Positions 1 to 7,078 of a stretch of 37,724 nucleotides of DNA are shown piece by piece (the first letter of the stretch is position 1; each line of letters begins with the position of its first letter). The stretch lies in NCBI GenBank assembly GCA_944387145.1, contig CALXDU010000014.1:1-37724 (forward strand), written 5' to 3'. Below the pieces are notes generated by a model that was not told where the DNA came from, ran no database searches, and was given only the letters and a program-made list of their open reading frames with translations. The stretch is from an uncultured Oscillospiraceae bacterium (GTDB lineage Bacteria > Bacillota > Clostridia > Oscillospirales > Oscillospiraceae). A program made the translations under genes and the position numbers.

Positions 1-462
1 AAAGTTCGGGAAGTCTGCCAAAACTATCTGAAAGAAGGCCGTCTGCTGCCAATGGCGGAGAAAGCGGTGGATGCCGCCAAAGCTGCGGACAGCACCGAAG
101 AGGAGATTCAGACCTTGCGAGGCAAGATCGAGTCCATGACCGCCAATCTGGACCGAATGTACATGGATAAACTCTCCGGTATTCTGAACGAAGCGGACTT
201 CCAGCGGATCTATCTCAAAGTGAAATCCGATAGAGCAAAGCTGGAGGATCAACTCAGGGAGATGGAGAAGAAAAAAGAATCCCCCGTCGAAGCGGAGGAG
301 GAAGCAAGGGCGCTGGTTCAGCGTTTCCTGGACAGCGCCTGTACCAGTCGGGAGCTGCTTGTCAGCCTCATTGAGCGGATTGAACTCAGTGAAGACAAAC
401 AAATTTACATCAAATTTCGCTTCAAACAGCTAAATTCAAAGCAGTTTGAGGCGAATTCCTAA
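1..462 (+). CDS. Large serine recombinase, C-terminal part (5' end outside window)
   Basis: The reading frame is open from base 1 to the TAA at 460-462, so this is the 3' end of a longer gene. The visible 153 residues are charged and heptad-like, with a run of Glu/Lys/Leu and a final beta-rich tail (around IERIELSEDKQIYIKF), which is typical of the coiled-coil and C-terminal part of large serine recombinases/resolvases of Clostridia integrative elements. The catalytic resolvase domain would lie upstream, outside the window. In such elements the recombinase commonly sits at one end, its stop close to the attachment site; here a small inverted repeat follows within a few bases. The internal ATG at 52 is not a credible start because homologous-looking sequence continues upstream of it. 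The family call rests on the C-terminal region alone, so it is good but not certain. Confidence 0.75.
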   Translation, partial: KVREVCQNYLKEGRLLPMAEKAVDAAKAADSTEEEIQTLRGKIESMTANLDRMYMDKLSGILNEADFQRIYLKVKSDRAKLEDQLREMEKKKESPVEAEEEARALVQRFLDSACTSRELLVSLIERIELSEDKQIYIKFRFKQLNSKQFEANS

Positions 463-465
463 CAA

Positions 466-478
466 TGTAACGTTTACA
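466..478. repeat. Short inverted repeat just after recombinase stop (possible attachment-site core)
   Basis: The sequence is TGTAA-CGT-TTACA, two perfect 5-base arms around a 3-base centre, starting 4 bases after the recombinase stop codon. Serine recombinases bind and cut at such short imperfect palindromes next to their own gene, so this could be part of the element end. The other end of the element is not in the window, so the assignment is inference only. Confidence 0.3.
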
Positions 479-482
479 ATAG

Positions 483-551
483 CCACGGTGGAATGTATCC
501 CGGATTGAAAAACGGGCGCTGGAAAAGCTTCGGGCGGAGATGGAGCGGTGA
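483..551 (+). pseudogene. Orphan 3' coding remnant (22 codons), possibly a gene cut by the mobile element
   Basis: This is an open frame from just after a TAG (480-482) to a TGA at 549-551. It encodes a basic/acidic helix of the type IEKRALEKLRAEMER with no start codon or ribosome binding site. The composition is that of a real protein C-terminus, and it lies immediately beside the recombinase and the inverted repeat. A plausible reading is that the integrative element inserted into a small gene and this is its stranded tail. The family is not recognised, and chance cannot be excluded at this length. Confidence 0.3.
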
Positions 552-622
552 GTTTGGGAAAGTCCGACGGGAAAACTGCACGGTTGTGTGCAACAAGGCG
601 CTGTTTTATCACCTTTTGTGAA

Positions 623-645
623 GGTATTTTCTCAGAAAAAATACC
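623..645 (+). other. RNA hairpin upstream of the endolysin-like gene
   Basis: GGTATTTT (623-630) pairs perfectly with AAAATACC (638-645) around a 7-base loop. No T-tract follows, so it is not a simple terminator. It lies in the 165-base leader between the remnant ending at 551 and the gene at 717. Its role is unknown. Confidence 0.35.
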
Positions 646-666
646 AAGCTGGAAAGGAGCATTGGG

Positions 667-720
667 ATGAAGCAAACAGGTTCTGGAAACGCACAAACCA
701 TAAGGGGGGAAGGCCGGTGA
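667..720 (+). CDS. Possible 17-residue leader peptide coupled to the next gene
   Basis: An ATG at 667 is preceded by a strong AAAGGAG (653-659) at good spacing. The frame encodes 17 residues, rich in Gly, Gln and Arg, and ends with a TGA at 718-720 that overlaps the GTG start (717) of the peptidase gene as GTGA. That arrangement is typical of translational coupling, so the small frame may be translated mainly to load ribosomes on the downstream gene. No family is recognised. It may also be a chance frame. Confidence 0.3.
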   Translation: MKQTGSGNAQTIRGEGR

Positions 721-1292
721 CGGTGAAGCAAATCCAGCATTTGCTGGCGTATCTGGGGTATTACACCGCATCAGTGGATGGTATTGCAGGAGCGCAGACG
801 GCTGCGGCCATTCGGGCTTTCCAGCAGGCTTTTGGCGGTCTGGATGTGGATGGCATTGCCGGAGAGAAAACCCAGCAGGCTCTTCGCAAAGCAGTCTGGG
901 AGGGAATGCCCCAGCAGCCGGGAGAGGACAGTGGGGACAGCACCTTTTGGAATCGGGTCCGCTATTTCCGGCGGGAGGAATTTCGCTGCCAGTGCGGCGG
1001 ACGCTACTGCCGGGGATTTCCCGCAGAGCCCAAGGAAGCGCTGGTGCTGGCTGGGGAGCAGATTCGGGAACATTTCGGCGTCCCCATTACCGTATCCAGC
1101 GGGGTGCGCTGTCCCAGACACAATGCAGACGTTGGGGGCGTGATCAACAGCAAGCACTTAAGTGGAAAGGCCATGGATTTTTCCCCGGCTGGAGTGAAAG
1201 CCCAAACCGTTCTGGCCTACGTTCGGCAGCTGCCCCAGATTTCCTACGCCTATGCCATTGACGAAAATTATGTCCATATAGAATTGCGCTGA
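717..1292 (+). CDS. Endolysin-like peptidoglycan-binding / M15 peptidase
   Basis: A 191-residue protein with two domains. Residues about 3-62 form a PG_binding_1 domain: helices plus two DGIAG loop motifs that pack against peptidoglycan. Residues about 80-190 form an M15-type zinc peptidase: a CxC...C cluster, a SGVRC turn, SKHLSGKAMD supplying His and Asp zinc ligands, and a closing YVHIEL with the third His. Such enzymes cleave stem-peptide bonds and are common in phage lysis cassettes. The GTG at 717 is chosen because AAGGGGGG (702-709) lies at the right spacing and the PG-binding domain starts immediately; the longer frame upstream has no ribosome site. There is no signal peptide, which fits a phage endolysin released by a holin rather than a housekeeping hydrolase. 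It sits between the integrase remnant and a terminator, suggesting prophage debris. Confidence 0.85.
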   Translation: MTVKQIQHLLAYLGYYTASVDGIAGAQTAAAIRAFQQAFGGLDVDGIAGEKTQQALRKAVWEGMPQQPGEDSGDSTFWNRVRYFRREEFRCQCGGRYCRGFPAEPKEALVLAGEQIREHFGVPITVSSGVRCPRHNADVGGVINSKHLSGKAMDFSPAGVKAQTVLAYVRQLPQISYAYAIDENYVHIELR

Positions 1293-1303
1293 GCATACCG
1301 TTT

Positions 1304-1340
1304 CCCCAAAGCCGGACCATTTGGCTTTGGGGATTTTTTA
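1304..1340 (+). terminator. Rho-independent terminator after the endolysin-like gene
   Basis: A perfect 10-bp stem (1304-1313 with 1323-1332, CCCCAAAGCC/GGCTTTGGGG) around a 9-base loop is followed by ATTTTTTAT. It separates the mobile-element debris from the polysaccharide locus. Confidence 0.9.
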
Positions 1341-1428
1341 TGGAATCGGCAAGAAATTTCCCCCTGGAAGGTATGTACTGCCCGGATTGGAACAGAATAG
1401 AAAGAAGAAACAGGCGGGGTGTTTGGAT

Positions 1429-2901
1429 ATGTACAGACAACGGACAACAGGCTGGTTAAAGCATCTGGATTTTATGCTGCTGGATTTGTTTGCGCTGCAG
1501 ATGAGCTTTTTGCTGGCATGCAAGATACGCCACGGATGGGACAGTCCCGGCCTTCCCTGGGAGTACTGGGGGGTAAACCTGACGCTGATCTGCGCAGATT
1601 TGCTGGTATTGTTTTTCTCAGAATCCCTGCGGGATATTCTGCGGCGGGGCTTGTGGAAGGAATTGGTTCAGTGCGCCAAAAGTGCCGGAGTGGTGACCTT
1701 GTTTTCCGTGTTCTATCTGTTTTCGGTACAGGCGGGGATTGTCTATTCCCGGATGGTCTGCATCCTCACCGGAGGACTGTACTTTCTGATGAACTATCTG
1801 ATTCGCATTTCGTGGAAGCGAATTATTCGGAACCGGGGGAATCTGCGGCTGCAAAATGCCATGCTGGTGGCGGCTGACAGCAGGTGGATCGTGTCTGTGC
1901 TGAATAATCTGCGGAACAACCAGCATGGCCTGTCCACCATTGCGGGGCTGGTTCTGCTGGACGAGGAAACCGATAATCTTCCGTCCCAACTTGACGGTAT
2001 TCCGGTGGTGGCATCCCGGGAGAGCCTGGAGACGTATATCTGCCGGAACTGGGTGGATGAACTGCTGGTAGTTCAGGATCTGGAAGAATCCTGCGGCAAA
2101 GTGCAGTCTCTGCAAAAATCCCTGGACAGAATTGCCGCATCCGGCGTGGCGGTCCAGCGGGTGGTGGATTTTCGCCAGGACGCGGCGGAATTTCAGGAAA
2201 TGGTGGAGCATGTGGGAGGGTTTACGGTGCTGACCAGCGTGGTCAGAAGCGTTACCTTCCGGCAGGCCTTTTTCAAACGGACTATGGATATTCTGGGTGG
2301 TTTGGCGGGCTGTGTATTGGCTGGGGCGGTTCTGGTAATTGTGGGGCCAGTGATTTTCATACAGTCCCCGGGGCCGATTATTTTTAAGCAGCAGCGCATC
2401 GGCAGAAACGGCAAGCTTTTTACCATGTACAAGCTGCGCAGCATGGTGCTGGATGCGGAGCAGCGCAAGCAGGAGCTGCGCCAATACAACCGGGTGGCGG
2501 ATGGGATGATGTTCAAACTGGACTTTGACCCCAGAATCATTGGCGCCCGGAGGCTGCCGGATGGAACCATCAAAAAGGGCATTGGCAATTATCTGCGGGA
2601 CTGGAGCCTGGATGAGGTGCCCCAGTTCTGGAATGTGCTGAAAGGGGATATGTCCTTGGTAGGCACACGCCCGCCTACCTTGGACGAGTGGAACAAATAC
2701 GCCCTCTACCACCGGGCGAGAATGGCCTTTCGTCCGGGGATTACCGGTATGTGGCAGGTCAGCGGCAGAAGCAACATCACGGATTTTGAGGAAGTGGTGA
2801 AGCTGGATCTGCAATATATCAACGAATGGACGCCGGGGCTGGATTTTCGCATTCTGCTCAAAACAGTGCAGGCGGTATTCAAAAGAACCGGTTCTATGTG
2901 A
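1429..2901 (+). CDS. Exopolysaccharide priming sugar-phosphate transferase (polyprenyl glycosylphosphotransferase)
   Basis: A 490-residue inner-membrane enzyme that transfers the first sugar-1-phosphate onto undecaprenyl phosphate, starting each repeat unit. The N-terminus has about four to five membrane segments (residues roughly 12-34, 47-65, 80-105, 112-130), then a cytosolic Rossmann-like middle. Residues about 283-490 are the bacterial sugar transferase domain: a membrane-dipping KRTMDILGG start, QQRIGRNGK, MYKLRSM, DEVPQFWNVLKGDMSLVGTRPP and PGITGMWQVSGRS, all hallmarks of the WbaP/CpsE family. ATG 1429 is chosen because family homology starts here; the 36 upstream codons lie over the terminator. 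A weak GGCGGGG lies at suitable distance. It is followed by 227 bases with a promoter for the next genes, so it may be a separate transcription unit. The donor sugar cannot be read from sequence. Confidence 0.93.
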   Translation: MYRQRTTGWLKHLDFMLLDLFALQMSFLLACKIRHGWDSPGLPWEYWGVNLTLICADLLVLFFSESLRDILRRGLWKELVQCAKSAGVVTLFSVFYLFSVQAGIVYSRMVCILTGGLYFLMNYLIRISWKRIIRNRGNLRLQNAMLVAADSRWIVSVLNNLRNNQHGLSTIAGLVLLDEETDNLPSQLDGIPVVASRESLETYICRNWVDELLVVQDLEESCGKVQSLQKSLDRIAASGVAVQRVVDFRQDAAEFQEMVEHVGGFTVLTSVVRSVTFRQAFFKRTMDILGGLAGCVLAGAVLVIVGPVIFIQSPGPIIFKQQRIGRNGKLFTMYKLRSMVLDAEQRKQELRQYNRVADGMMFKLDFDPRIIGARRLPDGTIKKGIGNYLRDWSLDEVPQFWNVLKGDMSLVGTRPPTLDEWNKYALYHRARMAFRPGITGMWQVSGRSNITDFEEVVKLDLQYINEWTPGLDFRILLKTVQAVFKRTGSM

Positions 2902-3007
2902 TTTGGAACAAAATCCCTTTCTTGGATAATAATGTAATTTTCGAACTTTTAAGAACAAAATATTAACGAAATGGCAGAAGATTACAGAGTTTTTTGAACA
3001 AAAATGC

Positions 3008-3036
3008 TTGATTTTAAAAAGGGCGTATGTTATCAT
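3008..3036 (+). promoter_or_regulatory. Sigma-A-type promoter of the polysaccharide operon
   Basis: TTGATT (3008-3013) and TATCAT (3031-3036) are separated by 17 bases, in an AT-rich intergenic stretch (2902-3128) that contrasts with the coding regions. The transcript would start near 3043 and carry a leader of about 85 bases before the Wzz-like gene. Confidence 0.6.
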
Positions 3037-3128
3037 AAGCGAGCTTTGAGGAGATGACAGACGGAAAAACACCGGGGCATCTTCCAAGGCCCTTCCCCTG
3101 TATGACGATTGCAAAGGACTGTAGGAAC

Positions 3129-3893
3129 ATGAACAACGAAACTGGTGAACTGGAAATTGACCTGCTGCGAATGGCGCAGGCTTTGTGGAAAAAGGCGGTG
3201 GGGATTGTAATTGCCGGTGTGCTGGCAGCGGCGGTTGCGTTGGGATATACGGCGTTTTTTGTAACGCCGCTGTATAAAGCCGAAGCGCTGATGTATGTAA
3301 ACAGCAACAATATCTCTGTGGGAAGCACAAAGGTCAGTATCAGTCAGGCGGAGCTCAGCGCCGCTCAGACTCTGGTGGATACCTATATTGTGATTCTGAA
3401 CACCCGGGCTACCTTATCGGAGGTCATTGCCCAGACCAAGGTCAACTACACCTATGAGCAGCTGAAGAAGATGATCTCCGCTCAGTCGGTAAACTCCACA
3501 GAAGTGTTCTCTATCACGGTTACCAGCCCGGACCCGAAGGAAGCAGAGGTTTTGGCCAATGCCATTGCCCAGATTCTGCCTCAGAAAATTGCCTCCATTG
3601 TAGAAGGCAGTTCGGCCCGGATTGTGGACTATGCGGTGGAGCCAAGTGAGAAAGCCTCCCCCAGTCTGCGGGGCAATATGCTGCTGGGATTTGTGATCGG
3701 GGTGATTGGGGCCTGCGGAGTGGTTGTTATCAGGGAACTGATGGATGATCTGATTCACGATTCGGATTATCTGATTCAGACCTACGATATCCCGGTTCTG
3801 GCGGTGATTCCGGATCTGCTGTCCAATCAGAGTGCAAATGCCTACGATGTCAGCGCCGGACAGCAGAGCAAAAAGCGAGGGAAGTTTCTATGA
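3129..3893 (+). CDS. Wzz-type chain-length regulator / tyrosine kinase modulator
   Basis: A 254-residue membrane protein of the YveK/CapA/CpsC type that controls polymer length and activates its partner BY-kinase. A Wzz domain starts at about residue 6 with the family's ELEIDLLRM-like segment. There is a first membrane helix near residues 21-45, an extracytoplasmic domain, and a second helix near 182-203. A short cytosolic tail with DYLIQTYDIPVLAVIPDL corresponds to the kinase-activating tail of these adaptors. ATG 3129 is chosen over the in-frame ATGs at 3054 and 3102 because family homology begins here and a GGA/TAGG site precedes it; 3054 has its GAGGAG directly abutting. The stop overlaps the next start (ATGA), implying coupled synthesis with the kinase. 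The split adaptor/kinase arrangement is the Firmicutes pattern. Confidence 0.92.
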   Translation: MNNETGELEIDLLRMAQALWKKAVGIVIAGVLAAAVALGYTAFFVTPLYKAEALMYVNSNNISVGSTKVSISQAELSAAQTLVDTYIVILNTRATLSEVIAQTKVNYTYEQLKKMISAQSVNSTEVFSITVTSPDPKEAEVLANAIAQILPQKIASIVEGSSARIVDYAVEPSEKASPSLRGNMLLGFVIGVIGACGVVVIRELMDDLIHDSDYLIQTYDIPVLAVIPDLLSNQSANAYDVSAGQQSKKRGKFL

Positions 3894-4636
3894 AGAAAAA
3901 ATTTTCTTATGCTGACAACCTTTCTTTGGAAGAATCCCGGAAAACCCTGGGAGAGAACCTGAGTTTTGGCGCGGCGGAAGCATATAAGCTGCTGCGGACC
4001 AATCTGGGATTCAGCCTTTCCGACAGCACCGGATGCAAGGTCATTGGAGTAACCAGCGCCATGAAGGGGGAAGGGAAAAGCACCACCTCCATCAACATGG
4101 CCTACACCATGGCCCAAAGCGGGGGCAGGGTTCTGCTGATGGAAGCGGATCTCCGGCTGCCCACGGTGTCCAAGCGTCTGGGGCTGAAACAAAAGCCGGG
4201 GATTACCAATCTGCTGGTAGGTCAGGTTTCCGGCAACGAAATTTTGCAGCGAACCAATTTGATTTCCAACCTTTGGGTAGCTTCGGCAGGGGATATCCCG
4301 CCGAATCCGGCGGAACTTCTGGGTTCGGCCAACATGAAAACCACCATCCAGACCATGTCTGAAGCCTTTGACGTGATAATTGTGGATTTGCCACCCATTA
4401 CGGCGGTGACCGATGCGGTGTTGGTGTCCAAGATGGTGGATGGGATGGTGGTGGTTGTCCGGCAGAATTACTGCGACCGGGATTCCTTGGAGGAAGTGGT
4501 GCGGCAGCTGCGGTTTGCCAATGCCAAGATTCTGGGCTTTGTGATGACCGGCGCCGACGTCCAGAAGAAAAATTACCGGCGCTACGGCAAATCCTATGGC
4601 GATTACAGACAGCCCGGAAGGGGGGCTGGACCATGA
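3890..4636 (+). CDS. Bacterial tyrosine (BY) kinase of capsule synthesis
   Basis: A 248-residue cytosolic CpsD/CapB-type ATPase kinase that autophosphorylates on a C-terminal tyrosine cluster and controls polymerisation with the Wzz-like adaptor. Visible motifs are Walker A at 56-65 (SAMKGEGKST), Walker A' at 82-88 (LLMEADLR) and Walker B at 162-167 (VIIVDL). The tail carries four tyrosines, Y229, Y232, Y236 and Y239, in a basic context. The start overlaps the upstream stop by 4 bases and its own stop overlaps the phosphatase start by 4, so adaptor, kinase and phosphatase form one coupled cassette. Length is normal for the family. No transmembrane segment is present, as expected when the adaptor is a separate protein. 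Confidence 0.95.
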   Translation: MKKKFSYADNLSLEESRKTLGENLSFGAAEAYKLLRTNLGFSLSDSTGCKVIGVTSAMKGEGKSTTSINMAYTMAQSGGRVLLMEADLRLPTVSKRLGLKQKPGITNLLVGQVSGNEILQRTNLISNLWVASAGDIPPNPAELLGSANMKTTIQTMSEAFDVIIVDLPPITAVTDAVLVSKMVDGMVVVVRQNYCDRDSLEEVVRQLRFANAKILGFVMTGADVQKKNYRRYGKSYGDYRQPGRGAGP

Positions 4637-5316
4637 TCGATTTTCACACCCATATCCTGCCGGGGATGGATGACGGCTGCAAAAGTGTGGCGGAGAGTCT
4701 GTGGATGCTCCGGCAGGAACAGCAGCAGGGGGTGGATACGGTGGTGCTGACGCCCCACTACTATCCCTGGGAGAACAGTCCGGAGGAATTCCTTACCCGA
4801 CGAAGTCGGGCCTGGGAAGCTCTGAGGCAGCAGCTGCCGGAGGATGCGCCCCAGCTTTTCCTGGGGGCGGAGGTGCATTATTTCGAAGGCATCGGCGCTT
4901 CTCCCCAGGTGCAGCAGCTGCGGATTTCCGGCACGGATTTGCTGCTGCTGGAAATGCCCTTTTTCCGGTGGACGGAGCGGATGGTGGAAGATCTGCTGGA
5001 ATGTGCCGCTGCGCCGGATATGCAGGTGGTTCTGGCCCACGCAGAGCGATATTTTTCCCTCCAGCCCAAGGCCATCTGGCCCAAGCTGCGCAGCGGCGGT
5101 ATCTGGATGCAGGCCAATGTGTCCTTCTTCAGCAGTTGGAAAACCCGATATCGGGCCATGGGGATGCTGCAGCGTGGGGAAATCCAATTCCTGGGCTCGG
5201 ACTGTCACAGACAGCACTGGCGTGCACCCAATTGGGACACCCTGCCCCCCAAAATAGCCGGGAACATACAAAACACTCGGTATCTGGAACCTGTGTGGGA
5301 GACCGTGCAGGTATGA
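4633..5316 (+). CDS. PHP-family protein-tyrosine phosphatase (CpsB/CapC type)
   Basis: A 227-residue metal-dependent phosphatase that removes phosphate from the kinase tyrosine cluster. PHP-fold ligands are visible in order: DFHTHILPGMDDG at residues 3-15 (H5, H7, D13), TPHYYP, EVHYF, LAHAERY and GSDCHR near the C-terminus. It is the third gene of the coupled adaptor-kinase-phosphatase cassette. The combination is diagnostic of polysaccharide loci under tyrosine phosphorylation control. The protein is unusual only in lacking any N-terminal extension. A structured spacer (5320-5365) follows, before the next gene. Confidence 0.94.
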   Translation: MIDFHTHILPGMDDGCKSVAESLWMLRQEQQQGVDTVVLTPHYYPWENSPEEFLTRRSRAWEALRQQLPEDAPQLFLGAEVHYFEGIGASPQVQQLRISGTDLLLLEMPFFRWTERMVEDLLECAAAPDMQVVLAHAERYFSLQPKAIWPKLRSGGIWMQANVSFFSSWKTRYRAMGMLQRGEIQFLGSDCHRQHWRAPNWDTLPPKIAGNIQNTRYLEPVWETVQV

Positions 5317-5319
5317 CAG

Positions 5320-5365
5320 TAATTACCGCCGGGACATTCTTGGATGGGAATGCCGGGCGTAATTA
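5320..5365 (+). other. Large intercistronic hairpin
   Basis: Bases 5320-5339 (TAATTACCGCCGGGACATTC) pair with 5348-5365 (GAATGCCGGGCGTAATTA) with two small bulges and an 8-base loop. No T-run follows, so it is more likely an mRNA-stability or processing element, or a leaky transcription pause between the kinase cassette and the secreted-protein gene, than a terminator. Confidence 0.55.
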
Positions 5366-5391
5366 AATATACATCAAAGCGAGGTAAACAC

Positions 5392-5979
5392 ATGAAAAAA
5401 ACCATTACATCCATTTGCGCTGTTCTGACCGCCGCCATGCTGGTGGTGCCGGTCAGTGCGGCAAAGTACACCCCCAGCGTCACCCAGAAGGGTGCGCCTA
5501 CCGCTGCGGCCTTTACTCCCAGCGTTCAGCAGAAGGGCGCTCCCACTGTGGAGCAGACCGGTGTCCGGGTTACGGCGCTGGTAGACCTGAGCAAGGCTTC
5601 CAAGGAAGTGCAGGAGACTATGGAGGAAGCTTACAAGATTATCGCGGAAGCGGAATCCCTGGAAGAGGCTGTCCCCACCCTGGCGGATGTGCTGAAGGAA
5701 ATGGATACTGACCTGACCGCCGAGGATCTGGTGGTCCGGGACCTGTTCTACCTGGAACTGGAGAAGGAGCTGGAGGAAACTCTGGAAAAGGAGAAGGAAG
5801 TTGCTATTTCCTTTGAAGTCGAGGGTATGGAAGCAGATGACTTCCTGATGGTCATGGTGTTCGTCGATGGCGAGTGGGTCATCGTGGATGCCGAGAACGT
5901 GGAGATGGGCGAAGAGGAAGAAGTGACGGTTACCTTTGAAGCCGTAGGCCCCATCGCCTTCATCACCGAGAAGGACTAA
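5392..5979 (+). CDS. Secreted acidic protein with two N-terminal repeats, function unknown
   Basis: A 195-residue protein. A classic signal peptide is present (MKK start, hydrophobic core to about residue 21, VSAA cleavage around 23-24). Directly after it lie two 12-residue repeats, YTPSVTQKGAPT (26-37) and FTPSVQQKGAPT (41-52), 15 residues apart. The rest is strongly acidic with a Glu-rich helix (about 125-140) followed by beta-like segments (VMVFVDGEWVIVDAENVEM). There is no wall-anchoring motif or membrane helix at the C-terminus, so it is predicted to be exported and soluble or loosely bound. ATG 5392 is chosen because the signal peptide starts there and GAGG lies 8 bases upstream. It sits between the tyrosine phosphatase and an LCP lipoprotein, suggesting a role outside the cell in polymer handling. 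No family is recognised. Confidence 0.8.
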   Translation: MKKTITSICAVLTAAMLVVPVSAAKYTPSVTQKGAPTAAAFTPSVQQKGAPTVEQTGVRVTALVDLSKASKEVQETMEEAYKIIAEAESLEEAVPTLADVLKEMDTDLTAEDLVVRDLFYLELEKELEETLEKEKEVAISFEVEGMEADDFLMVMVFVDGEWVIVDAENVEMGEEEEVTVTFEAVGPIAFITEKD

Positions 5980-5980
5980 G

Positions 5981-6970
5981 ATGATTCGGAAAACTGTGCT
6001 CAGGGCGGCAGCGCTCGCCCTGAGCCTTTCGGCAGCGCTGGTGCTGAGCGCCTGCGCAAAGTCCGGCATCGCTGCCCCGACAACCCAGACTCCCACAGAA
6101 ACGGTGATGCCCACCATTGCCGAGAATGTGGTGCAGTTTCAGGGAGAAACCTACCGCCTGCGGGAGGATTTGCAGACCATCCTGATTCTGGGCCTGGACA
6201 AATTCGAGCGGGAAGAGCAGACCATTGCCTACACCAACAAAATGCAGGCGGATTTCCTGCTGCTGGCCATCATCGATGAGAAGGCCAATACCTGCAGCCT
6301 GCTCCACCTGAACCGGGACACCATGACGGAGATTCCCCGGCTGGGGCTGGGAGGCGCCGGCGCCGGCAGCTTCGTTGGACAGCTGGCCCTGGCCCACACC
6401 TACGGAAGCGGCGGCTCCGACAGCAGCCTCAATGCAGTCAAGGCCGTATCCAACCTGCTGGGCGGTGTGAAAATTGACCACTATATGACCCTTACCATGG
6501 ATGCGGTGGGGAAAATCAACGACCTGGTCGGCGGTGTGACCCTGACGCTGCTGGATGATTTTACTGACCTGGACCCTGCTATGGAACAGGGCAAGGAAAT
6601 GACCCTGAAAGGGGAGCAGGCACTGCTCTATGTCCGCAACCGGGCGGAGCTGGATGACAGCAGCAACCTGCGGCGGATGGAGCGTCAGCGGCAGTACCTG
6701 AACGAGTTTTACAAGGCCCTGATGGAGAAGAATAAGACCGTTGACGGCTTTTTAAGTTCGGCGCTGCTGAAGGTAAACGATTCCTTCGCTTCGGACTGCT
6801 CAGTGAATCAGCTCAACGAACTGAGCAAGGTGCTGGAAAAGTGCGAGCTTCAGCCCATTGTCTCCATCGACGGTCAGGCGGTTCAGGGAGAAGAATTTGT
6901 GGAATTCTACGTCGATGAAAAGTCCCTGCAGGAAACCGTAATCTCTCTTTTCTATGAAAAAGCAGATTGA
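5981..6970 (+). CDS. LytR-CpsA-Psr (LCP) family lipoprotein
   Basis: A 329-residue protein of the family that moves polysaccharide from undecaprenyl pyrophosphate onto the wall. The N-terminus is a lipoprotein signal with an LSAC box at C25, instead of the single membrane helix most LCP proteins use. The LCP domain runs from about residue 60 to 250. It has QADFLLLAII with the metal-linked Asp, NRDTM with the phosphate-binding Arg, a LLGGVKIDHYM/LVGGV segment, and ALLYVRNR...RMERQRQ with the remaining basic residues, so the site looks intact. It starts 1 base after the previous stop, with its ribosome site inside that gene. A terminator follows. A second LCP protein lies at the other end of the locus (19155-20264). 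Confidence 0.88.
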   Translation: MIRKTVLRAAALALSLSAALVLSACAKSGIAAPTTQTPTETVMPTIAENVVQFQGETYRLREDLQTILILGLDKFEREEQTIAYTNKMQADFLLLAIIDEKANTCSLLHLNRDTMTEIPRLGLGGAGAGSFVGQLALAHTYGSGGSDSSLNAVKAVSNLLGGVKIDHYMTLTMDAVGKINDLVGGVTLTLLDDFTDLDPAMEQGKEMTLKGEQALLYVRNRAELDDSSNLRRMERQRQYLNEFYKALMEKNKTVDGFLSSALLKVNDSFASDCSVNQLNELSKVLEKCELQPIVSIDGQAVQGEEFVEFYVDEKSLQETVISLFYEKAD

Positions 6971-6985
6971 TAAGAATAACAACAG

Positions 6986-7040
6986 AAAAGAGCAGATGAA
7001 TCCTAAAGTGATACAGACTGGATCATCTGCTCTTTTTCTG
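6986..7040 (+). terminator. Internal rho-independent terminator within the polysaccharide locus
   Basis: AAAAGAGCAGATGA (6986-6999) pairs perfectly with TCATCTGCTCTTTT (7023-7036) across a 23-base loop, and the stem runs into a T-tract. It lies between the LCP lipoprotein gene and the glycosyltransferase block. A second hairpin (7053-7059 with 7072-7078) follows directly. Confidence 0.8.
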
Positions 7041-7052
7041 CCCAAAATACTG

Positions 7053-7078
7053 CTGTGCCAGAGAAAAACAGGGCACAG
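7053..7078 (+). other. Hairpin directly after the internal terminator
   Basis: CTGTGCC (7053-7059) pairs with GGCACAG (7072-7078) around an A-rich loop, just upstream of the ribosome site of the first GT4 gene. No convincing promoter is visible between the terminator and the gene, so the two hairpins together could be a read-through or antitermination control point. Confidence 0.4.

Noticed and set aside
3037..3128. Leader of the Wzz-like gene as a known riboswitch or EAR element
   Set aside because: No recognisable conserved core was found; only weak pairing between GGGG and CCCC runs is visible.
1618..3330. A 570-residue minus-strand open frame
   Set aside because: It is the antisense shadow of the priming transferase and Wzz-like genes, with low-complexity His/Pro/Gln-rich sequence and no motif. 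Long antisense frames arise here from codon bias.
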